The notes below the pieces were generated by a model. That model made no database searches and was not told the origin of the DNA. It was given only the letters and a program-made list of their open reading frames with translations. From Paludibacteraceae bacterium (GTDB lineage: Bacteria; Bacteroidota; Bacteroidia; Bacteroidales; Paludibacteraceae), in the NCBI GenBank assembly GCA_017547145.1, contig JAFYQJ010000011.1, positions 1 through 64,000 on the forward strand: a DNA stretch of 64,000 bases. The letters run 5' to 3'. Both the position numbers and the translations under genes were made by a program. Positions 10,033-17,148 of the stretch are shown piece after piece (the stretch's first letter is position 1; each line of letters starts with the position of its first letter).

Positions 10033-11250
10033 ATGTTTTACTCTGCATACACTTTACCAAATAATATTCGCATAATACACCATTACGAAAATTCACCAAT
10101 CGTATATTGTGGATTTGCAGTTGGAGTAGGCTCACGCAACGAAAACGAGGAGCAACATGGACTAGCACATTTTACCGAACACATGTTTTTTAAAGGCACA
10201 AAAAAAAGAAAGAGTTGGCATATTTTAAATCGCCTTGAAACCGTTGGAGGAGCACTCGATGCATACACCACGAAAGAAGAAACTTTTGTTTACTCTGCAA
10301 TACCAACTACCTACTACGAACGAGCAGTGGAATTGTTATCCGACATTCTTTTTAACTCGCAATTTCCCCAACACGAAATAGACAAAGAAGTTGATGTAAT
10401 TATTGACGAAATTCAATCATACAACGACACCCCATCAGAACTAATTTTTGATAATTTCGATACACTCCTTTTTGGCGATTCTGAATTAGGACATAATATT
10501 CTAGGCAACGAACAACAACTTAAAACATATACGAACAACGATTTTATAGCATTTCTACAACAAAATTATTCTTCCGACAAAATTGTGTTTTTTACATCGG
10601 GACAAATTGATTTTAATAAAGTTATTAAACTAGCAAATAAGTTTTTAAACAAAGAAAACAGAAACTCTTTGATAAAACGAAATGCTCCTAAAAACTACAC
10701 ACCACAAACCATCAAAACACAACGCGATACTTACCAAACGCATTGCATTATAGGAAATAGAGGATACGAGCTAAACAATCCTAAGCGATTATCACTATTT
10801 CTGCTCAACAATATTTTAGGAGGTCCGAGTATGAATAGTATGCTCAATTTAAGCATACGCGAAAAAAATGGTTTGGCCTACACCATTGAATCTGAAATTG
10901 CATCTTATTCAGACTGTGGGAGTTTTACCATTTATTTTGGATGCGACCACAAAAATAGTGATCGTTGCATAAGTCTTTGCAAAAAGGAATTGAAAAAACT
11001 TTGCGAACAACCTATTAGTGAAAAAAAACTACAACACTACAAACGCCAAACAATAGGACAATTGATGATTGCATCGCAAAACAGAGAAAATGTAGCTTTA
11101 AGTATGGCACGCAGTTTTTTACACCTAAACACTTTTTACGACTTAAACGACACTTCGCAAGAAATCAACAAAATAACCTCTTCGCAACTACAAGAGGTAG
11201 CAAACGAAATTTTCAACGAACAACAACTTTCATATTTATTATTCTACTAA
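10033..11250 (+). CDS. M16 family zinc metallopeptidase
   Basis: 405 aa, the size of single-unit M16B peptidases (processing-peptidase beta-like). The inverted zinc motif HxxEH is present as H46-F-T-E49-H50, with the third ligand expected in the EVDVIIDEIQSY segment near residue 125. The C-terminal domain contains the typical GGPSMNSMLNLSIREKNGLAY region (given here as GGPSMNSML and REKNGLAYTIES, near 275). No signal peptide is seen, so a cytoplasmic location is likely. It probably degrades or processes peptides; the substrate is unknown. First of a run of closely spaced genes continuing to 13819. Confidence 0.92.
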   Translation: MFYSAYTLPNNIRIIHHYENSPIVYCGFAVGVGSRNENEEQHGLAHFTEHMFFKGTKKRKSWHILNRLETVGGALDAYTTKEETFVYSAIPTTYYERAVELLSDILFNSQFPQHEIDKEVDVIIDEIQSYNDTPSELIFDNFDTLLFGDSELGHNILGNEQQLKTYTNNDFIAFLQQNYSSDKIVFFTSGQIDFNKVIKLANKFLNKENRNSLIKRNAPKNYTPQTIKTQRDTYQTHCIIGNRGYELNNPKRLSLFLLNNILGGPSMNSMLNLSIREKNGLAYTIESEIASYSDCGSFTIYFGCDHKNSDRCISLCKKELKKLCEQPISEKKLQHYKRQTIGQLMIASQNRENVALSMARSFLHLNTFYDLNDTSQEINKITSSQLQEVANEIFNEQQLSYLLFY

Positions 11251-11253
11251 ACA

Positions 11254-11883
11254 ATGACAGAAGAATTAGAAGATTACATTTTAAGTCACATCGACAAAGA
11301 AACGCCACATTTAGAAAAACTTAATCGTGAAACACATTTACGTTTAGTCAATCCACGTATGATGTCGGGACATTTGCAAGGGCGTATACTAAAAATGCTT
11401 TGCCGAATGATTCAACCCAAAATGATATTGGAATTAGGCACCTTTTCTGGCTATTCAGCACTATGTTTGGCTGAAGGTTCTGATAATGCAACAATCCATA
11501 CCATTGAACACAACGATGAACTAGAAGAAATGATACAAAATTTCTTTAGTGAATCAGACTACAAAAATCGTATTAAACTTCACATAGGCGATGCATTAGA
11601 AATTATTCAAACTTTAGATGAAGTTTTCGACCTCGTCTTTATTGATGCCGACAAACGACAATACCTTGAATATTATGAAGCCGTTTTACCAAAAGTAAGA
11701 AAAGGAGGTTTCATCTTTGCAGATAATACGCTTTGGGCAGGTAAAGTTGTGCAACCTCTACAACAAAATGATAAACAAACAGAGGCTATTTTAAAATTTA
11801 ACGATTTTATAGCCAACGACCTGCGCGTTGAAAAAGTTATATTACCTTTGCGAGACGGATTAACTATTTTAATGAAAAAATGA
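11254..11883 (+). CDS. SAM-dependent O-methyltransferase (YrrM/TrmR-like)
   Basis: 209 aa class I methyltransferase of the O-methyltransferase family 3 (catechol/caffeoyl-CoA type). Motif I is ILELGTFSGYSAL near residue 62, the acidic end of strand 2 is TIEHNDE, and motif IV/metal site is DLVFIDADKRQYLEYYE near 128, followed by ADNTLWAGKV. Some bacterial members of this group methylate 5-hydroxyuridine in tRNA (TrmR), which is one plausible role, but the substrate cannot be read from the sequence. The start codon is 3 bases after the M16 stop, and its stop overlaps the next ATG. Confidence 0.88.
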   Translation: MTEELEDYILSHIDKETPHLEKLNRETHLRLVNPRMMSGHLQGRILKMLCRMIQPKMILELGTFSGYSALCLAEGSDNATIHTIEHNDELEEMIQNFFSESDYKNRIKLHIGDALEIIQTLDEVFDLVFIDADKRQYLEYYEAVLPKVRKGGFIFADNTLWAGKVVQPLQQNDKQTEAILKFNDFIANDLRVEKVILPLRDGLTILMKK

Positions 11884-12287
11884 ATTTTATTTACGAGTTA
11901 GAATTTAAAGTTCGCGACTACGAATGCGATTTACAAGGCATTGTGAATAATGCCAATTATCAGCATTATTTAGAACATACACGCCACGAATTTTTGTTAA
12001 CGCACGATATTAGTTTTTCGAAATTGCACGACGAAGGTATCGATGTGGTAGTAGCACGAGTAGATATTGCTTATAAATTACCATTAAAATCGGGCGATAG
12101 TTTTGTTTCTAAATTAGCATTAGCATTCGATGGTATTAAATATACATTCTATCAACAAATATATCGTTTGTCTGATATGAAGCTTTGCATACGTGCCAAA
12201 ACTGATTGTGTTGCTACAGAGAAAGGAAAACTTACACAATGCAAAAAACTTAATCGTTTAATCGAAAACATTTTACAAAAACCATGA
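11880..12287 (+). CDS. Hotdog-fold acyl-CoA thioesterase
   Basis: 135 aa with the 4HBT/YbgC-type layout: FKVRDYECDLQGIVNNANYQ then YLEHTRHEFL. The Asp of YECDLQGIVNN takes the place of the catalytic aspartate in the family consensus (D-x-x-G-x-V-x-N). Such enzymes hydrolyse short acyl-CoA thioesters. It overlaps the methyltransferase gene before it by 4 bases (ATGA) and the SufT-like gene after it by 4 bases, so all three are likely translationally coupled. Confidence 0.85.
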   Translation: MNFIYELEFKVRDYECDLQGIVNNANYQHYLEHTRHEFLLTHDISFSKLHDEGIDVVVARVDIAYKLPLKSGDSFVSKLALAFDGIKYTFYQQIYRLSDMKLCIRAKTDCVATEKGKLTQCKKLNRLIENILQKP

Positions 12288-12598
12288 ACGAAGTTTTAAC
12301 AATAGAGAACAAAATAGTAGAAATGCTTCGTACCGTATTCGACCCCGAAATTCCAGTCAACGTGTACGATTTAGGACTTATCTACAAGGTGGAAGTAAAC
12401 GACGATAAATCAGTAAATATAGATATGACGCTTACAGCTCCCAATTGCCCTGCTGCCGATTTTATAATGGAAGATGTTAAACAAAAAGTTGAATCAATAG
12501 ATGACATTGGAGCAGTAACCATCAACCTTGTTTTTGAACCAGAGTGGGACAAAGATATGATGAGCGATGAAGCAAAAGTTGAACTCGGATTTCTCTAA
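12284..12598 (+). CDS. MIP18/SufT-like iron-sulfur assembly protein (DUF59)
   Basis: 104 aa. The family signature is clear: VFDPEIPVNVYDLGLIY near residue 17-33, then MTLTAPNCPAADFI with the conserved cysteine near 52, and the C-terminal VFEPEWDKDMMSDEAK. Members (SufT, the DUF59 part of Mrp/ApbC, PaaD) help mature Fe-S proteins. No suf genes are in this window. It overlaps the thioesterase gene by 4 bases and ends 2 bases before lpxH. Confidence 0.88.
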   Translation: MNEVLTIENKIVEMLRTVFDPEIPVNVYDLGLIYKVEVNDDKSVNIDMTLTAPNCPAADFIMEDVKQKVESIDDIGAVTINLVFEPEWDKDMMSDEAKVELGFL

Positions 12599-12600
12599 TT

Positions 12601-13362
12601 ATGCCACAAAAAAAGACATATTTTATTACCGACGCACATCTTGGTGCACGCGTGTTCGACGATATTCACGTTCACGAACAAAAATTTATCCGATGGCTTG
12701 ATATGGCAAAAAAAGATGCTGACGAGATTTATATGCTTGGCGATATGTTCGATTTTTGGTTTGAATATCGTACAACTATTCCCAAAGGTTTCAGTAGAAC
12801 ACTCGGCAAAATGGCAGAACTTGTTGATGCAGGTATCAATATCCATTTCTTTACGGGTAACCACGACCTTTGGACTTTTGGTTATTTAGAAAAAGAAATC
12901 GGACTGAAAATTCATCGCAAACCAACAATATTCGACATAAAAGGGAAACGATTTTTTCTTGCTCACGGCGATGGATTGAACGACAAAAGCAAAGGATTCG
13001 CTTTTATAAGAAAAATATTTCACAGCAAAACTTGCCAATGGCTCTTTAGAACACTTATTCCACCATCTATTGGCTTAAACTTTGGTTACAAATGGTCGGA
13101 AAGCAATCGAAAAAAACACCTTAAAAACGACGCGTGTAGTTACAAAGGCGAAGCCAACGAGCCGCTTGTGATTTTTGCAAAACAAAAAAAAGAAGAAACA
13201 CCCGACATAAATTATTACGTTTTTGGGCATCGACATATTTTATTGCACTTAATGCTTGACACACAAACTCAAATGGCTATTTTAGGCGATTTTATGCAAC
13301 AATTCACTTATGCAACATTCGATGGCAAAAATTTTGAAATCCACTACTTTGAAAATGAATAA
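12601..13362 (+). CDS. lpxH: UDP-2,3-diacylglucosamine diphosphatase
   Basis: 253 aa calcineurin-like metallophosphatase that releases lipid X from UDP-2,3-diacylglucosamine in lipid A synthesis at the inner-membrane surface. Metal-binding motifs are complete: TDAHLG (D-x-H) near residue 9, LGDMFDFW near 42, GNHD near 86, and a later GHRH near 205 (FGHRHI). LAHGDGLN lies between. The length suits LpxH rather than the shorter LpxI/LpxG types. Its last codons overlap the start of the next gene by 8 bases. Confidence 0.88.
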   Translation: MPQKKTYFITDAHLGARVFDDIHVHEQKFIRWLDMAKKDADEIYMLGDMFDFWFEYRTTIPKGFSRTLGKMAELVDAGINIHFFTGNHDLWTFGYLEKEIGLKIHRKPTIFDIKGKRFFLAHGDGLNDKSKGFAFIRKIFHSKTCQWLFRTLIPPSIGLNFGYKWSESNRKKHLKNDACSYKGEANEPLVIFAKQKKEETPDINYYVFGHRHILLHLMLDTQTQMAILGDFMQQFTYATFDGKNFEIHYFENE

Positions 13363-13819
13363 AGAGATTGATGTAAACAAACGTGCCGAACAAGCTGTAG
13401 CCTACTTTAAGCAAGGCTACAACTGTGCACAATCCGTATATATGGCTTACGCCGATTTATTCGATTTAGATGTAAACCTTGCAGCAAAAATCATTGCTCC
13501 GCTTGGCGGCGGTATGGGGCGACTACGCGAAGTGTGCGGAGCCGTGAGCGGAATGTTTTTGGTAGCAGGGCTAAAACACCCTGCCGACAACCCCAACGAC
13601 CAAGAAGCAAAAAAACAAAATTATGCCGCCGTACAGCGTTTGGCCGAGAAGTTTAAGCAAGAAAATGGCTCTATCGTATGTAGAGATTTATTAGGACTAA
13701 ACGTAAAAAAAGAAGATCCAACGCCCGAGCCACGCACCGAGGCCTACTATAAAAAAAGACCTTGTGCCGAATATGTACGCATAGCTGCTACGATAGTGGG
13801 TGAAGAGATTTTTTCTTAA
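13355..13819 (+). CDS. C_GCAxxG_C_C family protein
   Basis: 154 aa from the ATG at 13355, which overlaps the lpxH stop. An open stretch reaches back to 13310 but lies wholly inside lpxH. The family pattern is visible: GYNCAQSV near residue 27, the glycine run LGGGMGRLREVCGAVSG near 50-68, IVCRDLLG near 108, and RPCAEYVR near 138. The four spaced cysteines suggest a redox or metal function. Homologues occur near oxidoreductases and sometimes carry this as a domain, but no activity is established. Confidence 0.85.
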   Translation: MNKEIDVNKRAEQAVAYFKQGYNCAQSVYMAYADLFDLDVNLAAKIIAPLGGGMGRLREVCGAVSGMFLVAGLKHPADNPNDQEAKKQNYAAVQRLAEKFKQENGSIVCRDLLGLNVKKEDPTPEPRTEAYYKKRPCAEYVRIAATIVGEEIFS

Positions 13820-13834
13820 GAAGAATTTTTTATA

Positions 13835-14242
13835 ATGAAAATAAAAGGTGTAACAGTAGAGCTACTTAAAATAGCATTTGAGAGACGAGGATACATAACG
13901 TTCTATTTTGAAGATAAAAAAATTGTATCTGTACCGCTTTCTAATTTTCCACCAATAAAAAAGTTAAATGCTAAACAGCGAAAAGACTGGGAAATTGTAA
14001 ATGGAAAATTTTTCTCGTTCTTCGCGATAAAAGAAGCATATAGCATAAAAGATATCTTTTTATATGAAGAAAACAGGAAAGAACCTTCAAAAATAATCAA
14101 ACCAGAGCTGAAGCCAGATTATCAAGGTATGAGTAAAAAGGATTTTTTAGAGATCTGGTTTGATTCTTGTAAAACATTAGGATTTACAAGAAAAGAGGCT
14201 ATTTTTTATCTACATCATCAAGGAATATATGTAACAAAATAA
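13835..14242 (+). CDS. DUF2442-like protein
   Basis: 135 aa. The first 80 residues fit the DUF2442 layout: VTVELLKIAFERRGYITFYFEDKKI (short, read as ITFYFEDKKIVSVPLSNFPP), then residues WEIVNGKFFSFFA and a final ISIKDIFL-like strand. The C-terminal 40 residues, with two short helices, look like a separate add-on. DUF2442 proteins are often coded next to DUF4160 partners in putative toxin-antitoxin pairs; no such partner is seen here. The gene borders the integrated element on its outer side and may be older cargo of the same site, but that is inference. Confidence 0.55.
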   Translation: MKIKGVTVELLKIAFERRGYITFYFEDKKIVSVPLSNFPPIKKLNAKQRKDWEIVNGKFFSFFAIKEAYSIKDIFLYEENRKEPSKIIKPELKPDYQGMSKKDFLEIWFDSCKTLGFTRKEAIFYLHHQGIYVTK

Positions 14243-14359
14243 TTTTAAAAATAAAAGAGACTTCACCTTTTTTGTTTTTTATCCTCACAATCAAGCTAAA
14301 TATTTATATTTGCAGATACACAAATAAAATTAAGAACTCACTCCAAAAGATGTAAAATA

Positions 14360-14518
14360 ATGAAAAAACAAAAAAATCAACTAAAAATAGCAAAGGAAGA
14401 AAACCCATTACCTGAATATCTACAAGGTAAAAAATTCTATACTCATGAGGAAGCTATTGAAAGATCTTACAAACACTTATCAGAATTATATGGCGTTGAT
14501 TTTCATACTTTAAAATAA
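14360..14518 (+). CDS. Solitary antitoxin-like protein, truncated paralogue
   Basis: 52 codons from ATG 14360. The C-terminal 37 residues (PLPEYLQGKKFYTHEEAIER through SELYGVDFHTLK) are nearly the same as the C terminus of the antitoxin at 14748. The homology continues at DNA level, roughly 80 percent over about 126 bases, and a TATATTTG -7 element with similar flanks (14305-14312) lies upstream. The N-terminal DNA-binding half of the antitoxin is missing and replaced by a short lysine-rich lead, and no toxin gene follows. It is either a decayed leftover of a second copy or a free antitoxin able to bind the neighbouring toxin. Confidence 0.6.
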   Translation: MKKQKNQLKIAKEENPLPEYLQGKKFYTHEEAIERSYKHLSELYGVDFHTLK

Positions 14519-14538
14519 TATAATTCTTATAAAACAAC

Positions 14539-14600
14539 ACCAAAATAGACCGATTTAATATTTTAATTTTCAGCATGTTATAATATATAGTGGAGCTGAC
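14539..14600 (+). repeat. Left direct repeat (attachment site) of the ssrA element
   Basis: 62 bases matching 16692-16753 with only two substitutions. Its last 10 bases (TGGAGCTGAC) are a copy of the extreme 3' end of the tmRNA gene. Similarity stops exactly at 14600, where the right copy goes on into tmRNA. Confidence 0.85.
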
Positions 14601-14694
14601 AACGAAACGCAAATGTGTAAACTTGTTTACGCAATGGCTATAGTAGAGAATGGTTACGCTCCTAACTGGTATGATGTTATAATGCTGGGTGAAA
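14601..14694 (+). other. Element left-end spacer with a possible gene remnant
   Basis: Between the left repeat and the toxin-antitoxin promoter. It holds a short palindrome (GTAAAC-TT-GTTTAC, 14617-14630) and one open frame from ATG 14613 to a stop at 14703-14705 (30 codons, MCKLVYAMAIVENGYAPNWY then DVIMLGEICI). The frame is open leftwards through the repeat as well. Its tryptophan/tyrosine-rich make-up looks like coding sequence, perhaps a gene tail, but I do not recognise it. Confidence 0.3.
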
Positions 14695-14725
14695 TTTGTA
14701 TATAGGATAAAATTTTTTACATTTG
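14695..14725 (+). promoter_or_regulatory. Promoter of the toxin-antitoxin operon
   Basis: TTTG (14695-14698), 19 bases, then TACATTTG (14718-14725): an exact Bacteroidetes consensus promoter. The start would lie about 16 bases before the antitoxin ATG. Confidence 0.75.
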
Positions 14726-14747
14726 CCGAAACACAAATTAAATTATT

Positions 14748-14957
14748 ATGGAAGTAATAGCAAGAATTAACGTTGACACTCCAAAAGGGCGTAAAATTGT
14801 AAGAGAATTAGAAAAAAGTCCTAAAGTAGTTAAAGTAGAACACCCTTTACCTGAATATCTCAAAGGTAAAAAAATGTACACACTTGATGAAGTTATAGAA
14901 AATGGGTACAAACGATTATCTGAATTATATGGCGTTGATTTTCATACTTTAAAATAA
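14748..14957 (+). CDS. Antitoxin of a type II toxin-antitoxin pair
   Basis: 69 aa. The first 25 residues (MEVIARINVDTPKGRKIVREL) resemble the short dimerising, DNA-binding start of RelB/Phd-like antitoxins common in Bacteroidetes. The C terminus (YTLDEVIENGYKRLSELYGV) would wrap the toxin. The antitoxin gene comes first and is separated from the toxin by a single base, the standard order. Autoregulation at the promoter just upstream is expected from family knowledge. A second copy of its 3' half lies at 14360, outside the element. Confidence 0.8.
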   Translation: MEVIARINVDTPKGRKIVRELEKSPKVVKVEHPLPEYLKGKKMYTLDEVIENGYKRLSELYGVDFHTLK

Positions 14958-14958
14958 T

Positions 14959-15273
14959 ATGATTAAATATAATATATTTGTTACACCAGAAGCTTATGAT
15001 GATATAAATAATATATACGATTTTATATATTATAATTATCACGCACCTATAACAGCAAAAAGATATATTGAAGGACTATATAAGAAATTAAAAAGTTTGT
15101 CTTCTTGTGCAGGAAGTTTCAAAACAGAAACACGCTTATCAATAGTAAATAGATATGGTCTTAATATTCGGCGTATCAATTATAAAAAATGTGCTGCACT
15201 CTATCTCGTACACGATACAGAAGTGTATATTTTAAGAGTTTTAAATAGTTCCACAATAAGCGGAATTTTTTAG
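14959..15273 (+). CDS. RelE/ParE family toxin
   Basis: 104 aa. The ParE/RelE fold pattern is visible: IFVTPEAYDDINNIYDFI at the N terminus, a second helix containing AKRYIEGLYKKLKSL, then the basic strand region YGLNIRRINYKKCAALYLVH and the final VYILRVLNSS. Members either cut mRNA on the ribosome (RelE) or poison gyrase (ParE). The long helical hairpin and lack of an obvious RelE catalytic set lean towards ParE, but this is uncertain. Transcription is probably ended by the hairpin at 15426-15447. Confidence 0.82.
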   Translation: MIKYNIFVTPEAYDDINNIYDFIYYNYHAPITAKRYIEGLYKKLKSLSSCAGSFKTETRLSIVNRYGLNIRRINYKKCAALYLVHDTEVYILRVLNSSTISGIF

Positions 15274-15319
15274 GTTTGCAATGCAAATATTTTTTTTGTC
15301 TTAACTTGTCGTTTTGGCA

Positions 15320-15421
15320 ATTAAAAATTTACAGTTACTTTGTAACAGAAAATTTTTAATTTGGTTTGTGATAAAAACGTAGCAGATTCTTCGAGGGTAA
15401 GATCGTGTTATTATCTGCTAC
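15320..15421. repeat. Two inverted repeats between toxin and integrase genes
   Basis: First: ATTAAAAATT (15320-15329) pairs with AATTTTTAAT (15351-15360), with an inner GTTAC/GTAAC hairpin (15334-15346). Second: GTAGCAGAT (15379-15387) pairs with ATCTGCTAC (15413-15421) over a 25-base loop. They lie in the 181-base gap between the convergent toxin and integrase genes. The role is unknown: extra terminators, a small RNA, or recombinase binding sites. Confidence 0.55.
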
Positions 15422-15425
15422 AAAA

Positions 15426-15447
15426 AAGCACCGTTTTAGCGGTGCTT
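15426..15447. terminator. Bidirectional terminator, toxin/integrase
   Basis: 8-bp stem AAGCACCG/CGGTGCTT with a 6-base loop. A T-run follows on the plus strand (15450-15456) and, read on the minus strand, six T follow from 15427 to 15422. It can therefore end both the toxin and the integrase transcript. Confidence 0.85.
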
Positions 15448-15454
15448 AATTTTT

Positions 15455-16648
15455 TTATATCTCGGGTAAGTATTTATCAATCACTCCACCCTTTGGCTGT
15501 CTCTTTCTAATATAAATCTCCGTAGTCGATACGCTACTATGTCGTAGATGATCTTTAAGTTGCATGATTGGTATTCCGTTTTCGATAGCGTTTATAGCAC
15601 CTGTATGCTTCCAACTATAAAATTTAATTTCTGTAGGAATTTTCAATGCTTCACGATAAAGATTAAAACGATTTCTTAAGGTGTTATGCCCCATTGGATT
15701 TTGAGACGGAATATTTTTTTGTCCGAAAACATAAAATTCTCTATTGTACGCAAAAATGCCTAAATCTTTCATTTGCTTAATCACTGATGCAGGAACGCTT
15801 ACTGTTTCCGTCTTTCTGTTTTTCGCAACCGAAGCAATAACAGTAATTGTAGAACGAACAGGATCTATATCTTTTATTTTCATCAATCGTAATTCATTTG
15901 GTCTTATTGCAGAATAATATATTAGTTCACAGGCAAGCCACAAATAAGGTTCTTTTTCAGAAATAGCAGTTTTTAATTTCAATCTATGATCTTCAGTAAG
16001 AGGAACTGGAGCCATGTCTACTACTGTACCATATTTCGGGATTTTTGTTATTATGTTTTTATCTGTTAAATTATTTTCTATACACCAATTCCAAAAAGTA
16101 TGTAAACGCTGCACGTATTTAGCAATAGTTCTTCTTGAAAGCTTACGATCAGAAAGCATTCTAAAAAAATCTAAAACTTCATTACGTGTTAATGCCTGTA
16201 TTGCTACATTGTTTTTAGATTCTATTAACCAATCATTAAAAACATTGATATGAGAATTGTATGATCTTAATGTTTTTTGCGTTAATGCAGGACCTATATC
16301 TGAAATAAATTTTTTTGCTAATGGCTTAAAACAATTAGCGTTTTCTACTTCTAAAAACAATTTAGTTTCCTTTCGTTGAACTTCTGCAATCCTTACAGGT
16401 GTAACATTTTTATGATCATCAAGGTATGCTCCACTTTTCAGCCACTCCGTTTTTTCTTTAATTAGTTTATTCGCTAATTTTCTTCTTTCGTCGGCTGTTC
16501 CTTTATTTAAGCCAGTATAAATTTTTTTCCTGATTTTCTTTCCGCCAAAAGGCAAATGGTAAGCATAATAAACATACCAGTTTTTGGTAAGATCTCCCCC
16601 ACAATCATTTAATAAGGGGAACGAAATTAAATCTTTAGTTCGTGCCAT
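15455..16648 (-). CDS. int: Tyrosine recombinase (phage-type integrase)
   Basis: 397 aa. The N-terminal 60 residues resemble an arm-site-binding domain, followed by a SAM-like core-binding domain (about 110-195, with KTLRSYNSHINVFNDWL) and the catalytic domain. The first catalytic Arg is in YSAIRPNELRLMKIKDID near 245. The box II region is WKHTGAINAIENG near 350 (His kept, the usual HxxR reading displaced to LRHSS), and the nucleophile Tyr is in LRHSSVSTTEIYIRKR near 385. Bacteroidetes element integrases look like this. It is convergent with the toxin gene and starts 43 bases from the right repeat, as expected for an integrase next to its attachment site. Confidence 0.9.
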   Translation of the reverse strand: MARTKDLISFPLLNDCGGDLTKNWYVYYAYHLPFGGKKIRKKIYTGLNKGTADERRKLANKLIKEKTEWLKSGAYLDDHKNVTPVRIAEVQRKETKLFLEVENANCFKPLAKKFISDIGPALTQKTLRSYNSHINVFNDWLIESKNNVAIQALTRNEVLDFFRMLSDRKLSRRTIAKYVQRLHTFWNWCIENNLTDKNIITKIPKYGTVVDMAPVPLTEDHRLKLKTAISEKEPYLWLACELIYYSAIRPNELRLMKIKDIDPVRSTITVIASVAKNRKTETVSVPASVIKQMKDLGIFAYNREFYVFGQKNIPSQNPMGHNTLRNRFNLYREALKIPTEIKFYSWKHTGAINAIENGIPIMQLKDHLRHSSVSTTEIYIRKRQPKGGVIDKYLPEI

Positions 16649-16685
16649 AAGTTATTGATTTTTAAGTATTTTAATCAATATACCG

Positions 16686-16704
16686 AAATAGACCAAAATA
16701 GACC
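16686..16704. repeat. Tandem AAATAGACC motifs beside the attachment site
   Basis: AAATAGACC at 16686-16694 and again at 16696-16704, one base apart. The second copy belongs to the 62-base repeat and is therefore also present at the left end. The position just upstream of int suggests integrase arm sites or an operator; inferred only. Confidence 0.4.
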
Positions 16705-16753
16705 GATTTAATGTTTTAATTTTCAGCACGTTATAATATATAGTGGAGCTGAC
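16692..16753 (+). repeat. Right direct repeat (attachment site) at the tmRNA 3' end
   Basis: Matches 14539-14600 at 60 of 62 positions. Bases 16744-16753 are the tmRNA 3' end, so the element leaves the tmRNA gene whole. Confidence 0.85.
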
Positions 16754-17135
16754 GGGAGTCGAACCCGTGTCCAAACGAGGAAACAATATGCTTTCTACAT
16801 GCTTATCTTCGCCTTCAGTTTTCGTGTGCCAACAAGACCGAAGCCACCAATCGACACCTTATCCGCTAAAATTTCATTTTGGCAGCACGGCCTACCAAAA
16901 CTATTCCCGATTTTCCTACACCTCCTTGTCGAATCGCTTCGGGAAATGGCATTCGGGAGATGTCTCGTTCCAACTTCTGCGTTGGAATAAAGCTAATCTA
17001 CTATACTTCGATTAAGCAGCAAGAGCGTAATTTGTTTCGCCAGTTATATTTTGCCGTCTATGATTAAAGTGCTATCCGACAACGCACTGCATGCTTACAT
17101 ACCTCTTCTACCCGCTGTCAAAACCAAACAGCCCC
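16744..17135 (-). ncRNA. ssrA: tmRNA (transfer-messenger RNA)
   Basis: About 392 nt. The 5' end GGGGCTG (17135-17129) pairs with CAGCTCC near the 3' end (16751-16745), giving the alanine-type acceptor stem. The T arm ACGGG-TTCGACT-CCCGT lies just before it. The tag frame (17041-17012) reads GETNYALAA then stop, preceded by the usual non-coding alanine position, matching tags of Bacteroidales. The 3' CCA is not encoded: after the discriminator A the genome reads CTA, so CCA must be added. It starts 14 bases after the gene ending at 17149 and may be processed from that transcript, as no good promoter is seen. It rescues stalled ribosomes. Its 3' end is the integration site of the neighbouring element. 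Confidence 0.97.
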
Positions 17136-17148
17136 TAAAGGTATTTTA

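Larger units (their letters stand above)
14539..16753. mobile_element. Mini integrative element at ssrA: toxin-antitoxin plus integrase
   Basis: About 2.15 kb between two 62-base direct repeats, the right one overlapping the last 10 bases of the tmRNA gene. The only intact genes are an antitoxin, a ParE/RelE toxin and a tyrosine recombinase read in the opposite direction, the last ending beside the tmRNA repeat. tmRNA and tRNA 3' ends are classic tyrosine-integrase targets, so integration there by this recombinase is a strong inference. No replication, conjugation or capsid gene is present, so it would need a helper to move between cells, while the toxin pair would penalise loss. tmRNA itself stays intact. 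Confidence 0.8.
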
